The notes: generated by a model not told the origin, from the sequence alone. Counted from the stretch's first letter, positions 39,970-48,492 are shown. The stretch is 64,000 nt of DNA from Thermohalobaculum sp039513195 (GCA_039513195.1 JBCCRM010000002.1:166437-230436); one strand, 5' to 3'. Translations and numbers: made by a program.

Positions 39970-40956
39970 GTGGCCTCGATCGGATTTATGGACCCGCCGA
40001 CACGGGGGCCTTTCGCCGCCCTGCCGAGTTTCATGAATCTACCGCAAGCGGGGCCAGAGGGGGCTCTGGCCGCTATTCTCGGCGTGCCGTTCGACTGCGG
40101 CATGCACCCGACCCGCATCGGCGCGCGGGAGGGGCCGGCGGCGATCCGCGCGCAATCGACCCTGGTGCGCCCGTTTCAACCGCCCCATGCGGCCTTCAAC
40201 CCGCTAGAGATGCTTCGGACGGTCGATTGCGGCGACGCCATCGTCTCGCCCAGTCTGATCGAGGAGGCATTCGAAGCGATCGAGGAAGCCGCCTACCAGA
40301 TCCACGACGCAGGCGCAGCCCCGGTTGCCTTTGGCGGCGACGGCTCGATCTCGCTGCCCCTGATGCGGGCGGCGAAGCGGCGATACCCGGATCTTACGGT
40401 CCTCCATATCGACGCCCATACCGATACCTATCGCGGCGACGGCAATGCCGTGCACCACCGCTACAATGTCGCGACCACCTTCACGCGCGCAGCGGAGGAA
40501 GGGGTGGTCGATGCCGCCAATTCCTTCCATGTGGGTCCGCGGGGCCCGGTGATGGTGCAAGACGTCTTCGAACACACGCGCGCACAGGGCTATGGGCTGA
40601 TCCCGGGACGCGATCTTTTCGGCGCGGGGTTGGAGGAGACCGCCACGACCCTGCGTACGGCTATGGCCGGGAGGCCGGTCTATCTCTGTTTCGACATGGA
40701 CTTCTTCGACCCATCCTGCGCCCCGGGGGTTTGCACACCAACCTGGGGCGGTGCCACGGCGCGGGAGGGGTTGGGACTTCTCCAGGCCTTCGCCGGGATT
40801 GACGTGGTCGCCTGCGACATCAACACGGTCAGTCCGCCGCATGATGTGGGCGGGATGACCGCGTTCCTAGCGGCGACTGTCGCGCTGGAATGCCTCACGC
40901 TGCTCTGCCACGCGCCCGGGATGCGGTCCCGCCTGGCTGACCCGCCTGGGAAGTGA
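39970..40956 (+). CDS. Ureohydrolase (agmatinase/arginase) family protein with an altered metal site
   Basis: 328 residues from GTG 39970, supported by AAGGGG 6 bp upstream; ATG 39988 is an alternative. Ureohydrolase blocks in order: GVPFDCGMHPTRIGAREGPAAIR; FGGDGS (122-126); HIDAHTDTY with D148, H150, D152; CFDMDFFDPS with D242 and D244; CDINTVSPPHDVGGMTA. Five of six usual Mn ligands are kept, but the His of GGDHS is Gly125. The family splits guanidino compounds into urea and an amine; this variant may bind one metal or act on a different amidine. It is 10 bp downstream of the LLM gene and 3 bp ahead of the M24 gene, implying one pathway. Confidence 0.86.
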   Translation: MASIGFMDPPTRGPFAALPSFMNLPQAGPEGALAAILGVPFDCGMHPTRIGAREGPAAIRAQSTLVRPFQPPHAAFNPLEMLRTVDCGDAIVSPSLIEEAFEAIEEAAYQIHDAGAAPVAFGGDGSISLPLMRAAKRRYPDLTVLHIDAHTDTYRGDGNAVHHRYNVATTFTRAAEEGVVDAANSFHVGPRGPVMVQDVFEHTRAQGYGLIPGRDLFGAGLEETATTLRTAMAGRPVYLCFDMDFFDPSCAPGVCTPTWGGATAREGLGLLQAFAGIDVVACDINTVSPPHDVGGMTAFLAATVALECLTLLCHAPGMRSRLADPPGK

Positions 40957-40959
40957 CGG

Positions 40960-42114
40960 GTGGCTTTGCATTTCACGCGAGAGGAGTTTGCCGCCCGCCA
41001 GGCCGCGGCCTGTGCTGCGATAGTGGATCAGGGGCTCGACGGTCTCCTGATCTTTAAACAGGAGAGCATGTTCTACCTCACCGGCTACGACACCGCCGGC
41101 TATTCGATGTTTCAGGCGATGTGGCTGGGGGCCGATGGCCGCCTGGCGCTGCTGACCCGCTCCGCCGACCGGCTGCAGGCGAAGCTGACCTCGGTGGTCG
41201 AGGATACCCGCATCTGGGTGGATCGAGAGGGGGCCGATCCCGGCCAGGATCTGCGCGCCATGCTGGACGATCACGGTGTCCGCGGCAGCAGGATCGGTGT
41301 CGAGTACCATGCCTATGGCCTGACCGCGCAGCGGGGGCGGATGGTGGACAGCGCCTTGTATGGGTTCTGCCGGACCGAAGACGCGTCGGACCTGGTCCGC
41401 CTGATCCGTCTGGTCAAAAGCCCGGCGGAGCTCGACTTCACCCGGAAGGCGGGCGCGCTCTGCGATGAAGCTTGGGCGGTGGCGCTGCGGCAGACAGTGC
41501 CGGGCGCTTTCCTCGGCGATGTCTATGGACGGATGATGGCGGCGATCCTGGCGGGCGACGGCGACCCGCCGGCCGGGCGTTTCCCAATGGGTGCAGGAGA
41601 GCACGCGCTGCTGGTCCGCTACCACACCGGCAAGGAGGTGGTCGGCCCAGACGATCAGGTGCAGCACGAATTCGCTGCTGCCTATCGCCACTACCATGCT
41701 TGCGCGATGGGGGTGGTCACGACCGGGGTGGCGAAGGCAGAACACCGCTCGATGCTTTCCGCCTGCAGCGACGCCCTTGCCGCCTGTCAGGAGGCACTGC
41801 GACCGGGCAAGACCGTGGGCGACGTCTTTGCAGCGCATCGGGATACGCTTACCCGGGCGGGCCATGGCCATGCAGCGCTGAATGCCTGCGGATACACGCT
41901 TGGGGTGGCTTATCCACCAACCTGGATGGATTGGCCGATGATTTGGGAAGGAAATCCGCAAGTCCTGAGCCCAGGCATGGTCTTCTTCGTACACATCATC
42001 CTGCTCGACGACCGAACCGGCTGCTCCATGGCGCTTGGCGAGACCGCGATTGTGAACGAAGGGGCGTGCGAGCGGATCACCCATGTTGCCGAGAGCCTGT
42101 CCGGCAGCGCCTGA
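40960..42114 (+). CDS. M24 family creatinase/prolidase-fold hydrolase lacking the dinuclear metal site
   Basis: 384 residues from GTG 40960 (GGGAAG 6 bp upstream). N-terminal creatinase_N domain about 1-145 (EEFAARQAAACAAIVDQGLDGLLIFKQESMFYLTGYDTAGYSMFQ), then the pita-bread domain. Where Xaa-Pro peptidases have DxG...SDxTR, this reads HEFAAAYRHYHACAM (residues 236-250), so both metal Asp are absent. The GMVFxxEP Glu is replaced by His (GMVFFVHIILL), and only the last Glu (LGETAIV) is recognisable. That pattern resembles metal-independent members such as creatinase or ectoine-hydrolase-type enzymes, which cleave C-N bonds with a catalytic His. Neighbouring ureohydrolase fold supports a guanidino or amidine substrate (inference). 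Confidence 0.85.
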   Translation: MALHFTREEFAARQAAACAAIVDQGLDGLLIFKQESMFYLTGYDTAGYSMFQAMWLGADGRLALLTRSADRLQAKLTSVVEDTRIWVDREGADPGQDLRAMLDDHGVRGSRIGVEYHAYGLTAQRGRMVDSALYGFCRTEDASDLVRLIRLVKSPAELDFTRKAGALCDEAWAVALRQTVPGAFLGDVYGRMMAAILAGDGDPPAGRFPMGAGEHALLVRYHTGKEVVGPDDQVQHEFAAAYRHYHACAMGVVTTGVAKAEHRSMLSACSDALAACQEALRPGKTVGDVFAAHRDTLTRAGHGHAALNACGYTLGVAYPPTWMDWPMIWEGNPQVLSPGMVFFVHIILLDDRTGCSMALGETAIVNEGACERITHVAESLSGSA

Positions 42115-42146
42115 CGTCTCAGTCGCTCGCATGACTGTAGTTGGAC

Positions 42147-42160
42147 GCAGAACGTTCTGC
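42147..42160. repeat. Perfect 14-bp palindrome in a convergent intergenic region
   Basis: GCAGAACGTTCTGC, 33 bp after the M24 gene stop, within an otherwise featureless 248-bp gap (42115-42362). It could be a short hairpin ending the rightward unit or a protein-binding site; no T tract follows. Confidence 0.35.
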
Positions 42161-42362
42161 CGAATTTGCGGCCTCTCGATCGTGGACCAAGGGACGGCGA
42201 GGACACCAGCAGTGAGAACCTGGCGACTGCGCCCGGACGGGTGGCGGTGATTAAGTTGCACCCTCCACCGGGGGGATGGGTACTGATGCTCAGGGTGTCG
42301 GATCCCGCGAGATAGCCCACCGAGTGGCCAGTCCTCGCGGCCAGGTGGCTACGCTATCGCCT

Positions 42363-42968
42363 TCAGTGCTCGGCGACCGAATGACGGCGCGGACCAATGC
42401 GGATCCGGGCAGCACCGCTCTCCGCAAACGCATCCATCAGGTCGCCGATGCACTCCACCGGGGCGGAGCCGAAATCCACCGAGAAGCGCCAGCCTTTCGG
42501 TATGTCGAAAGGACCTTCAATGCTGTGGACTGCGCCTTCCAGATCCGGCGACACCTCGGTGAACCGGCTTTGGATCCATTCGAGGAACCAACGTCGCAGG
42601 GGTGCCCAATCCGGTTTGGATGCGCCGGGTTCAACTTCGATTTCGCAACTATCCCAATCGAAGGGGGTGAAAACCGCAGCGAAGCCGTTCGGGGCGACCA
42701 TGGTGACTGGATCGAAGGCCAATCTCTGCTCGGTCTCAACCCTGCGCACCAAGGCATGGCCGTTTGCGACCACACGTAAATCGGCGCGCCGGGGTAGCTT
42801 CAAAGCCCCGTCGCGGAGGCTCCTGCCATTCGCATCGCGGACCATCGGCTCCGCATGCACATCGGCGCCCTCGCCCAACGCGGTGGCCATGGTCTCGAGG
42901 ATCTCGCCAACCGCTACGTCGCGGACCGGCTCGAGCACATCGACGAGGCGGGTGTCGAGCCGGGTCAT
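42363..42968 (-). CDS. Hypothetical protein
   Basis: 201 residues, begins 7 bp after the DUF1489 stop on the same strand. I do not recognise a family. The chain has no signal peptide or TM segment. It has ordinary protein composition, with a Trp/aromatic-rich middle (PFDWDSCEIEVEPGASKPDWAPLRRWFLEWIQSRF, about residues 100-135) and a C-terminal RFSVDFGSAPVECIGDLMDAF region, and ends RIRIGPRRHSVAEH. Tight spacing behind DUF1489 and lack of a competing gene on the other strand argue that it is real. Expected to be cytoplasmic. Confidence 0.65.
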   Translation of the reverse strand: MTRLDTRLVDVLEPVRDVAVGEILETMATALGEGADVHAEPMVRDANGRSLRDGALKLPRRADLRVVANGHALVRRVETEQRLAFDPVTMVAPNGFAAVFTPFDWDSCEIEVEPGASKPDWAPLRRWFLEWIQSRFTEVSPDLEGAVHSIEGPFDIPKGWRFSVDFGSAPVECIGDLMDAFAESGAARIRIGPRRHSVAEH

Positions 42969-42975
42969 GACGGAC

Positions 42976-43446
42976 CTATCCCGCCGGGAGCACGCCCAAC
43001 TCGCTCAGCGCCCGGCCGAGATCGGGTGGCAGCATCTCCTCCCCACCGGGCCGTTCGGACAGATCGGGGGGCGCATCTTTTGTTGTCAAGTACCGCCAGC
43101 CTTGGAACGGTCCCCGGGTTAGGGGCACGGTCCGCACCAAATCGGGATCGAGCACGATTGCGCAGCGGCGATGGCCATCCTCGCCCGTAACAGACTCCAG
43201 CGCCAGGATGCGCTGCCGCACCAGAACCGCGCCCTTGATCACCCAAAAAAGCGACCCTCCCGCCAAAATCTCCTCCGCCCGCCGCGGAAACATCCGCGTG
43301 ACATGACAAGGGCGCCGGTCCACAAGGCCGGGCCCCTTGCGTTTCGAGGTTTTGGTCGCCTGCCATTTGGCAAGGTCCTCAATGGTGTCCGCGCCGACAC
43401 AGAGTTTAATGAGATGCAGACGATTTCTCAGCGTTGACGCATTCAT
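42976..43446 (-). CDS. DUF1489 family protein
   Basis: 156 residues. The alphaproteobacterial DUF1489 pattern is unmistakable: LHLIKLCVGADTIEDLAKWQ, HVTRMFPRRAEEILAGGSLFWVIKGAVLVRQRI, GHRRCAIVLDPDLVRT, PFQGWRYLTTKDAPPDL. Cytoplasmic; biochemical role unknown. No obvious ribosome-binding site, and it lies 62 bp after dapB, so it is probably read through from the dapB transcript. Confidence 0.9.
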   Translation of the reverse strand: MNASTLRNRLHLIKLCVGADTIEDLAKWQATKTSKRKGPGLVDRRPCHVTRMFPRRAEEILAGGSLFWVIKGAVLVRQRILALESVTGEDGHRRCAIVLDPDLVRTVPLTRGPFQGWRYLTTKDAPPDLSERPGGEEMLPPDLGRALSELGVLPAG

Positions 43447-43508
43447 TTCTACACATCCATTTGGCGAGTTAGGGCGTTTACAGGATTATTCAGTGCCGAT
43501 CTTGCAAC

Positions 43509-44336
43509 TTATCCAAGGTCATTCAGGCCGAGAACATCGATCATCGAATATTCGCCAGGTTTTCGGTCGAGACCCCAGAGCGCAGCTTTGACAGCACCAC
43601 GCGCGAAAAGCAGCCGATCCGTCGCGATATGGCGCAGCACGATCCGCTCTCCAGGACCAGCGAAAATCACGTCATGCTCACCCACCACATCGCCGCCGCG
43701 GAGCGCTTGCAGACCGATCGCACCGCGCGGACGCGGGCCCGTCAGGCCATCGCGGCCACGATCCGCCACGTCGGTCAGGCCCTGTCCGCGCCCCTCCGCC
43801 GCGGCCTCGGCAAGCATGAGCGCCGTGCCAGAGGGGGCATCGACCTTATGGCGGTGGTGCATCTCCACAATCTCCACGTCGAAATCGAGATCCAAGGCGG
43901 CGGCGACCTTCCTCGTCAGAACGGTCAGGAGATTGACCCCGAGCGACATGTTGCCCGCACGGATGATGGTGGCATGGCGTGCCGCAGCCGACAGCTTCGC
44001 CAAATGCTCGGGTGAAAAGCCGGTGGTTCCAATCACGTGGACCAAACGGGCCTGGGCGGCCATGGCGGCGTGGTCGACCGTTGGGTCAGGCGCCGTGAAG
44101 TCGAGCACGACGCGGGAGCGGGCAAAAGCCGGAAGGACATCGTCCTCGACAATCACGCCGCGCGCCGCAGCACCCATGGCCTGGCCCAGATCCCGACCCA
44201 CCCAGTCGTGGCCCGAACGCTCGGTCGCGGCCACCAACCGGCAACGCGCGGTCTCGTCGACCGCGGCGAGCAGCATCTGCCCCATGCGCCCGCTAACGCC
44301 GGTGATGCAGACATCCACGGTCTGGGAATCGCTCAT
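43509..44336 (-). CDS. dapB: 4-hydroxy-tetrahydrodipicolinate reductase
   Basis: 275 residues. N-terminal nucleotide-binding GVSGRMGQMLLAAV (Rossmann G-x-x-G-x-M-G), LDFTAPDPTVDHA, GTTGFSPEHLAKL, GNMSLGVNLL. The catalytic block is EIVEMHHRHKVDAPSGTALMLAEA with the His pair and Lys. The C-terminal conserved GLQALRGGDVVGEHDVIFAGPGERI follows. NAD(P)H-dependent reduction step of the diaminopimelate/lysine pathway in the cytoplasm. Downstream of dnaJ on the same strand, the usual dnaK-dnaJ-dapB neighbourhood in several alphaproteobacteria, but separated from dnaJ by 107 bp with hairpins. So it may also have its own promoter; a CTACA-N5-TGTAG dyad lies 21 bp upstream of its start. Confidence 0.96.
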   Translation of the reverse strand: MSDSQTVDVCITGVSGRMGQMLLAAVDETARCRLVAATERSGHDWVGRDLGQAMGAAARGVIVEDDVLPAFARSRVVLDFTAPDPTVDHAAMAAQARLVHVIGTTGFSPEHLAKLSAAARHATIIRAGNMSLGVNLLTVLTRKVAAALDLDFDVEIVEMHHRHKVDAPSGTALMLAEAAAEGRGQGLTDVADRGRDGLTGPRPRGAIGLQALRGGDVVGEHDVIFAGPGERIVLRHIATDRLLFARGAVKAALWGLDRKPGEYSMIDVLGLNDLG

Positions 44337-44416
44337 TTGGTCATTGCCTCCCCACCCTACACATCATGTAGCAGTGAGGAGCCAAGAGGGGAAGTGAGTC
44401 GCGCGAGACTCTCGCA

Positions 44417-44443
44417 GCGCCCGAGCTGTAAGGGTTCGGGCGC
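44417..44443 (-). terminator. Hairpin directly after dnaJ
   Basis: 8-bp perfect stem GCGCCCGA / TCGGGCGC with an 11-nt loop begins immediately after the dnaJ stop on the transcribed strand. A smaller dyad GCGAGA-C-TCTCGC (44403-44415) follows. No T tract, so termination would be partial or Rho-dependent. Confidence 0.5.
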
Positions 44444-45589
44444 CTAGGTCCCGGTCATCCCATCCCAGAAATCCCGAACCTTCGAGAAGAAGTCCCTGTG
44501 CGACGGGCTGTTGCCGTCGCCGGCTTCCTCGAATTCGCGCAACAGCTCCTGCTGGCGCTTGCTGAGATTGACCGGCGTCTCGACCATCAGCTCGATGTAG
44601 AGATCGCCGAACTGCCCCTGACGCTGCAGCGCCGGCATACCCTTGCCCCGTAGGCGCAGCTGTTTTCCGGTCTGCACCCCGGAGGGTACCTTGACCCGAG
44701 AGCGCCCACCGTCGAGGAGCGGCGCCTCGATCTCACCGCCCAGCGCGGCTGTGGTCATCGGCACCGGGATCCGGCAATAGATATCCAGCGCCTCGCGATC
44801 AAAGATCTCGTGCTGGGTGACTTCGATGAAGATGTAGAGGTCGCCCGGTGGCCCTCCCCGGCTGCCGGCCTCGCCCTCCCCGGCAAGGCGAATGCGGGTG
44901 CCGGTCTCGACCCCCGCCGGGATCGATACGTTCAGCGAACGCTCCTTGCGCACGGTGCCGCTACCAGCGCAGATGCGACACGGGTCTTTGACAATCTGAC
45001 CACGGCCCTGGCAGGTCGGGCAGGTCCGTTCGATGGTGAAAAACCCTTGCTGCGCGCGAACCTTTCCATGTCCCTGGCAGGTCGGGCAGGTCTGGGGCTG
45101 AGCCCCACCCTCGGCCCCAGTGCCGGAGCAGCTCTCGCATTTGATCGAGCTCGGCACCGAAATCGTAGCCTGCTTGCCGGTAAAAGCCTCTTCCAGCGTG
45201 GTCCGGAGATTGTAGCGTAGGTCCGCTCCGCGTCGGACGCCGCTGCGACCGCGGCCGCGCTGCGCCCCCATGAAATCGCCGAACAGGTCCTCGAAGACAT
45301 CCGAAAAGGCGGAGGAGAAGTCGTGGGGGCCCGCACCGCGCTGGCCGCCGCTGCCCATTCCCCCCTCGAACGCGGCATGGCCGAACTGGTCATAGGCCGC
45401 CTTCTTGTCGGCATCCTTCAGCACATCATAGGCTTCGTTGACTTCTTTGAAGGCTGCCTCGGCGTTCGGATTGTCGCGGTTGCGGTCCGGGTGAAGTTCC
45501 TTGGCCTTGTTGCGAAACGCTTTTTTTACGTCCTCGGCCGAAGCGCCGCGGGCGACCCCCAACACCTCATAATAATCACGCTTCGCCAT
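44444..45589 (-). CDS. dnaJ: Molecular chaperone DnaJ
   Basis: 381 residues. J domain about 1-70 with HPD in ELHPDRNRDNPNAE. The Gly/Phe-rich linker reaches about residue 125. The cysteine-rich domain holds four CxxCxGxG repeats (CESCSGTG, CPTCQGHG, CPTCQGRG, CRICAGSG) about residues 150-215, and the C-terminal substrate-binding domains follow. Co-chaperone that delivers clients to DnaK and stimulates its ATPase. Separated from dnaK by an FkbM methyltransferase gene, with a 9-bp gap to that gene. Confidence 0.97.
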   Translation of the reverse strand: MAKRDYYEVLGVARGASAEDVKKAFRNKAKELHPDRNRDNPNAEAAFKEVNEAYDVLKDADKKAAYDQFGHAAFEGGMGSGGQRGAGPHDFSSAFSDVFEDLFGDFMGAQRGRGRSGVRRGADLRYNLRTTLEEAFTGKQATISVPSSIKCESCSGTGAEGGAQPQTCPTCQGHGKVRAQQGFFTIERTCPTCQGRGQIVKDPCRICAGSGTVRKERSLNVSIPAGVETGTRIRLAGEGEAGSRGGPPGDLYIFIEVTQHEIFDREALDIYCRIPVPMTTAALGGEIEAPLLDGGRSRVKVPSGVQTGKQLRLRGKGMPALQRQGQFGDLYIELMVETPVNLSKRQQELLREFEEAGDGNSPSHRDFFSKVRDFWDGMTGT

Positions 45590-45598
45590 CGACCATTC

Positions 45599-46447
45599 CT
45601 ATCCATCGCCCGCGCAAATCAAGTCGCGCGGGGCGGTAAAGATACCGTTCAGTTTCGTGCGCCCCGCAGGGACATAGCGCTTGTCGCGGAGGACGGCCAG
45701 CGCCTCGGTTTCCTCGCCATTCCGCGCCTCGATGATCACCAGCTGCGGCCAGAGAGCCCTGGGCGCCTGATCGAAGAAGGCTGCGAGGACCGGTGCCTCG
45801 GCCCCCTCGATGTCGATCTTGAGGGCGTCGATGCCAGTGAGCCCAGCCTCCCTGACCAGATCGAGCAGCGGTCTGGCCGAAACCGTCTCGCCGGCACCGC
45901 TCTCGACCGCGCGGATTTCGCCGCGATTGGTCGCGTCAGCCAGCACTAACGACCCGCCGACACCCAGAGCCACGGGCACCACCCGAATCTCGCTCGCGTC
46001 AGAGGCCGCGAGGTTGACGCGAAGGCGCGCGAGGTTGGTGGGATCAGGCTCTATCGCCAGGCCCAGCATGCCACCACCCCCAGCGAGAGACCGAACCGCC
46101 AGGCTGTAGAGCCCCACATTTGCGCCCGCATCGACAAACCGGAATGGGCCCGGGGTCCCGGAAATCGCAGCAGCGAGAGCCTCTCTCTCGGCCCAATCCC
46201 AAAACTGGGCTGCCGCGAAGACGCGCTTCTCGCAGAGATTGTCGCCAGGATAGAGACGCACCTGCTGTCCCGGAAACGCCTCTACATCGAAGGGTCCGGA
46301 CCGGCCCGCCGTGCAGAAGCGCCGCACTGCCGAAGTCACGCGACGGGTTAGCCCGGATCGGCCGAGACCGATGGACCAACGCCGTAGGGACTCCAACGGC
46401 GCTGGTAGGGCGTAGGCCCCGAATGGTGGTTCGATGACGGACACCAT
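45599..46447 (-). CDS. FkbM family methyltransferase
   Basis: 282 residues; starts 15 bp after the dnaK stop. The SAM-binding FkbM core has VDAGANVGLYSLAVRSLAGGGG (about residues 108-129), the acidic AIEPDPTNLARLRVNLAASD, and the typical IDALKIDIEGAEAPVLAAFF near residue 208. The N-terminal region (about 1-90, QQVRLYPGDNLCEKRVF) fits FkbM members. The family O-methylates polyketides, sugars or other small molecules. Its place between dnaK and dnaJ in one strand-uniform chain is unusual; it may be a neutral insertion or use the heat-shock promoter. Base composition looks like its neighbours. Confidence 0.88.
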   Translation of the reverse strand: MVSVIEPPFGAYALPAPLESLRRWSIGLGRSGLTRRVTSAVRRFCTAGRSGPFDVEAFPGQQVRLYPGDNLCEKRVFAAAQFWDWAEREALAAAISGTPGPFRFVDAGANVGLYSLAVRSLAGGGGMLGLAIEPDPTNLARLRVNLAASDASEIRVVPVALGVGGSLVLADATNRGEIRAVESGAGETVSARPLLDLVREAGLTGIDALKIDIEGAEAPVLAAFFDQAPRALWPQLVIIEARNGEETEALAVLRDKRYVPAGRTKLNGIFTAPRDLICAGDG

Positions 46448-46462
46448 GCCGGGCGGCGAGGC

Positions 46463-48394
46463 CTACGACGCTTTTTTGTTACCGTCGTCGCGGACCTCCT
46501 CGAACTCCGCGTCGACCACATCGTCATCGGCCTTGCCCGGCTCTGCCTCGGCTTCGGGGGCCTCGCCACCGGCGGCTTCCGCTGCTTCGGCCTGTTCCTT
46601 GTAGATAGCCTCGCCAAGCTTCATGGATGCTTCGGCCAAGGCCTGACTCTTGGTCTTGATCGCCTCGGCATCTTCGCCCTCAAGCGCGGTCCGAAGCTCG
46701 CCGATCGCGGTTTCGATCGTCTGCTTGGTCTCGGCATCGACCTTGTCGCCATGCTCCGCCACCGATTTCTCGGTTGCATGCACCAAGCTCTCGGCCTGAT
46801 TGCGGGCCTCGACCAACTCGCGGCGCTGCTTGTCGGCCTCGGCGTTCTCCTCAGCCTCCTTCACCATCCGGTCGATATCCTCATCGGACAGCCCGCCGGA
46901 GGCCTGGATGGTGATCTTCTGTTCTTTCCCGGTGCCTTTGTCCTTCGCCTGGACCGAGACGATCCCGTTGGCATCGATATCGAAGGCGACCTCGATTTGT
47001 GGCATGCCGCGGGGCGCGGGCGGGATCTCCTCCAGATTGAACTGGCCGAGCAGCTTGTTGTCGGCTGCCATTTCCCGCTCGCCCTGGAAGACCCGGATCG
47101 TGACCGCGGACTGATTGTCCTCGGCGGTCGAGAAGACCTGGCTCTTCTTGGTCGGGATCGTGGTGTTGCGGTCGATCAGGCGAGTGAATACGCCGCCCAG
47201 GGTCTCAATACCCAGGGACAGCGGCGTCACGTCGAGCAGCACGACATCCTTAACATCGCCCTGCAACACGCCCGCCTGGATGGCGGCGCCCAATGCCACG
47301 ACCTCGTCCGGGTTTACGCCCTTATGCGGCTCCCGTCCAAAGAAGGTTTTCACAACGTCGCCAATCTTCGGCATGCGCGTCATACCGCCGACCAGCACCA
47401 CCTCGTCGATGTCGCCCGCGGTCAGCGCCGCATCCTTCAACGCCTGCTTACAGGGCGCGAGGGTGCGGTTCACCAGATCCTCGACCAAGCTTTCCAGCTT
47501 TGCGCGCGACATTTTGAGGGTCAGGTGCTTCGGCCCGGTGGCGTCTGCCGTGATGTAAGGTAAGTTGATTTCGGTCTGAGTGGTCGACGAAAGCTCGATC
47601 TTCGCCTTCTCGGCCGCTTCCTTCAGGCGCTGCAGCGCGAGCTTGTCGCTGCGCAGATCCATGCCCTGCTCTTTCTTGAACTCGTCCGCCAGGTAATCGA
47701 CGAGGCGCAGGTCGAAATCCTCGCCGCCCAGAAACGTGTCGCCATTGGTCGACTTTACCTCGAACAGGCCGTCGGAGATCTCGAGGATCGAAATGTCGAA
47801 CGTACCGCCGCCCAGGTCATAGACCGCGATGGTTTTATCGCCCTCTTTCTCCAGCCCGTAGGCCAGCGCGGCCGCCGTCGGCTCGTTGATGATCCGCAGC
47901 ACCTCCAGCCCCGCGATCTTGCCGGCGTCTTTCGTCGCCTGGCGCTGCGCGTCGTTGAAATAGGCGGGCACAGTGATGACGGCCTGGCTGACGGTCTCGC
48001 CGAGATAGCTCTCGACCGTCTCCTTCATCTTCTGCAGCACGAAGGCGGAGATCTGCGAGGGGGAGTACTTTTCCCCGCGGGCCTCAACCCAGGCATCGCC
48101 GTTCTTCCCTTCGACGATCTCGAAGGGGACCATGCCCTTGTCCTTCTTCACCGTCTCGTCGGAATACCGGCGCCCAATCAAGCGCTTGACGGCGAAGAGC
48201 GTATTTTCCGGGTTGGTGACCGCCTGGCGTTTAGCCGGCTGGCCGACAAGGCGCTCCTTGTCCTCGGCGAACGCGACCATCGAGGGTGTGGTCCGCGCGC
48301 CTTCGGCATTCTCGACAACCTTGGCCTGCGACCCATCCATGATAGCGACGCAGCTGTTCGTGGTCCCGAGATCAATACCGATCACTTTCGACAT
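46463..48394 (-). CDS. dnaK: Molecular chaperone DnaK (Hsp70)
   Basis: 643 residues, full length. Starts MSKVIGIDLGTTNSCVAIMDG (phosphate-1 motif). Contains NEPTAAALAYGLEK, the second phosphate motif VYDLGGGTFDISILE and the adenosine motif VLVGGMTRMPKI. The DVTPLSLGIETLGG hallmark and hydrophobic linker lead to the substrate-binding beta domain (about 390-505) and helical lid. The acidic tail ends KADDDVVDAEFEEV. ATP-driven protein folding chaperone. Heads the chain dnaK-fkbM-dnaJ; an RpoH-like promoter candidate lies about 100 bp upstream. Confidence 0.98.
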   Translation of the reverse strand: MSKVIGIDLGTTNSCVAIMDGSQAKVVENAEGARTTPSMVAFAEDKERLVGQPAKRQAVTNPENTLFAVKRLIGRRYSDETVKKDKGMVPFEIVEGKNGDAWVEARGEKYSPSQISAFVLQKMKETVESYLGETVSQAVITVPAYFNDAQRQATKDAGKIAGLEVLRIINEPTAAALAYGLEKEGDKTIAVYDLGGGTFDISILEISDGLFEVKSTNGDTFLGGEDFDLRLVDYLADEFKKEQGMDLRSDKLALQRLKEAAEKAKIELSSTTQTEINLPYITADATGPKHLTLKMSRAKLESLVEDLVNRTLAPCKQALKDAALTAGDIDEVVLVGGMTRMPKIGDVVKTFFGREPHKGVNPDEVVALGAAIQAGVLQGDVKDVVLLDVTPLSLGIETLGGVFTRLIDRNTTIPTKKSQVFSTAEDNQSAVTIRVFQGEREMAADNKLLGQFNLEEIPPAPRGMPQIEVAFDIDANGIVSVQAKDKGTGKEQKITIQASGGLSDEDIDRMVKEAEENAEADKQRRELVEARNQAESLVHATEKSVAEHGDKVDAETKQTIETAIGELRTALEGEDAEAIKTKSQALAEASMKLGEAIYKEQAEAAEAAGGEAPEAEAEPGKADDDVVDAEFEEVRDDGNKKAS

Positions 48395-48492
48395 TCGTTA
48401 AGGCTCCCTTACTTGGCGATGTGGCAGCCGGGTCTTGGCACAGCCCCCGTTCTGCTATCCCAATGCTCACCGGTGATTAGCTCCAGCGGCTG

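Noticed and set aside
42115..42362. Possible small RNA or gene in the convergent gap
   Set aside because: Only a 14-bp palindrome is visible; no promoter-terminator pair or convincing reading frame.
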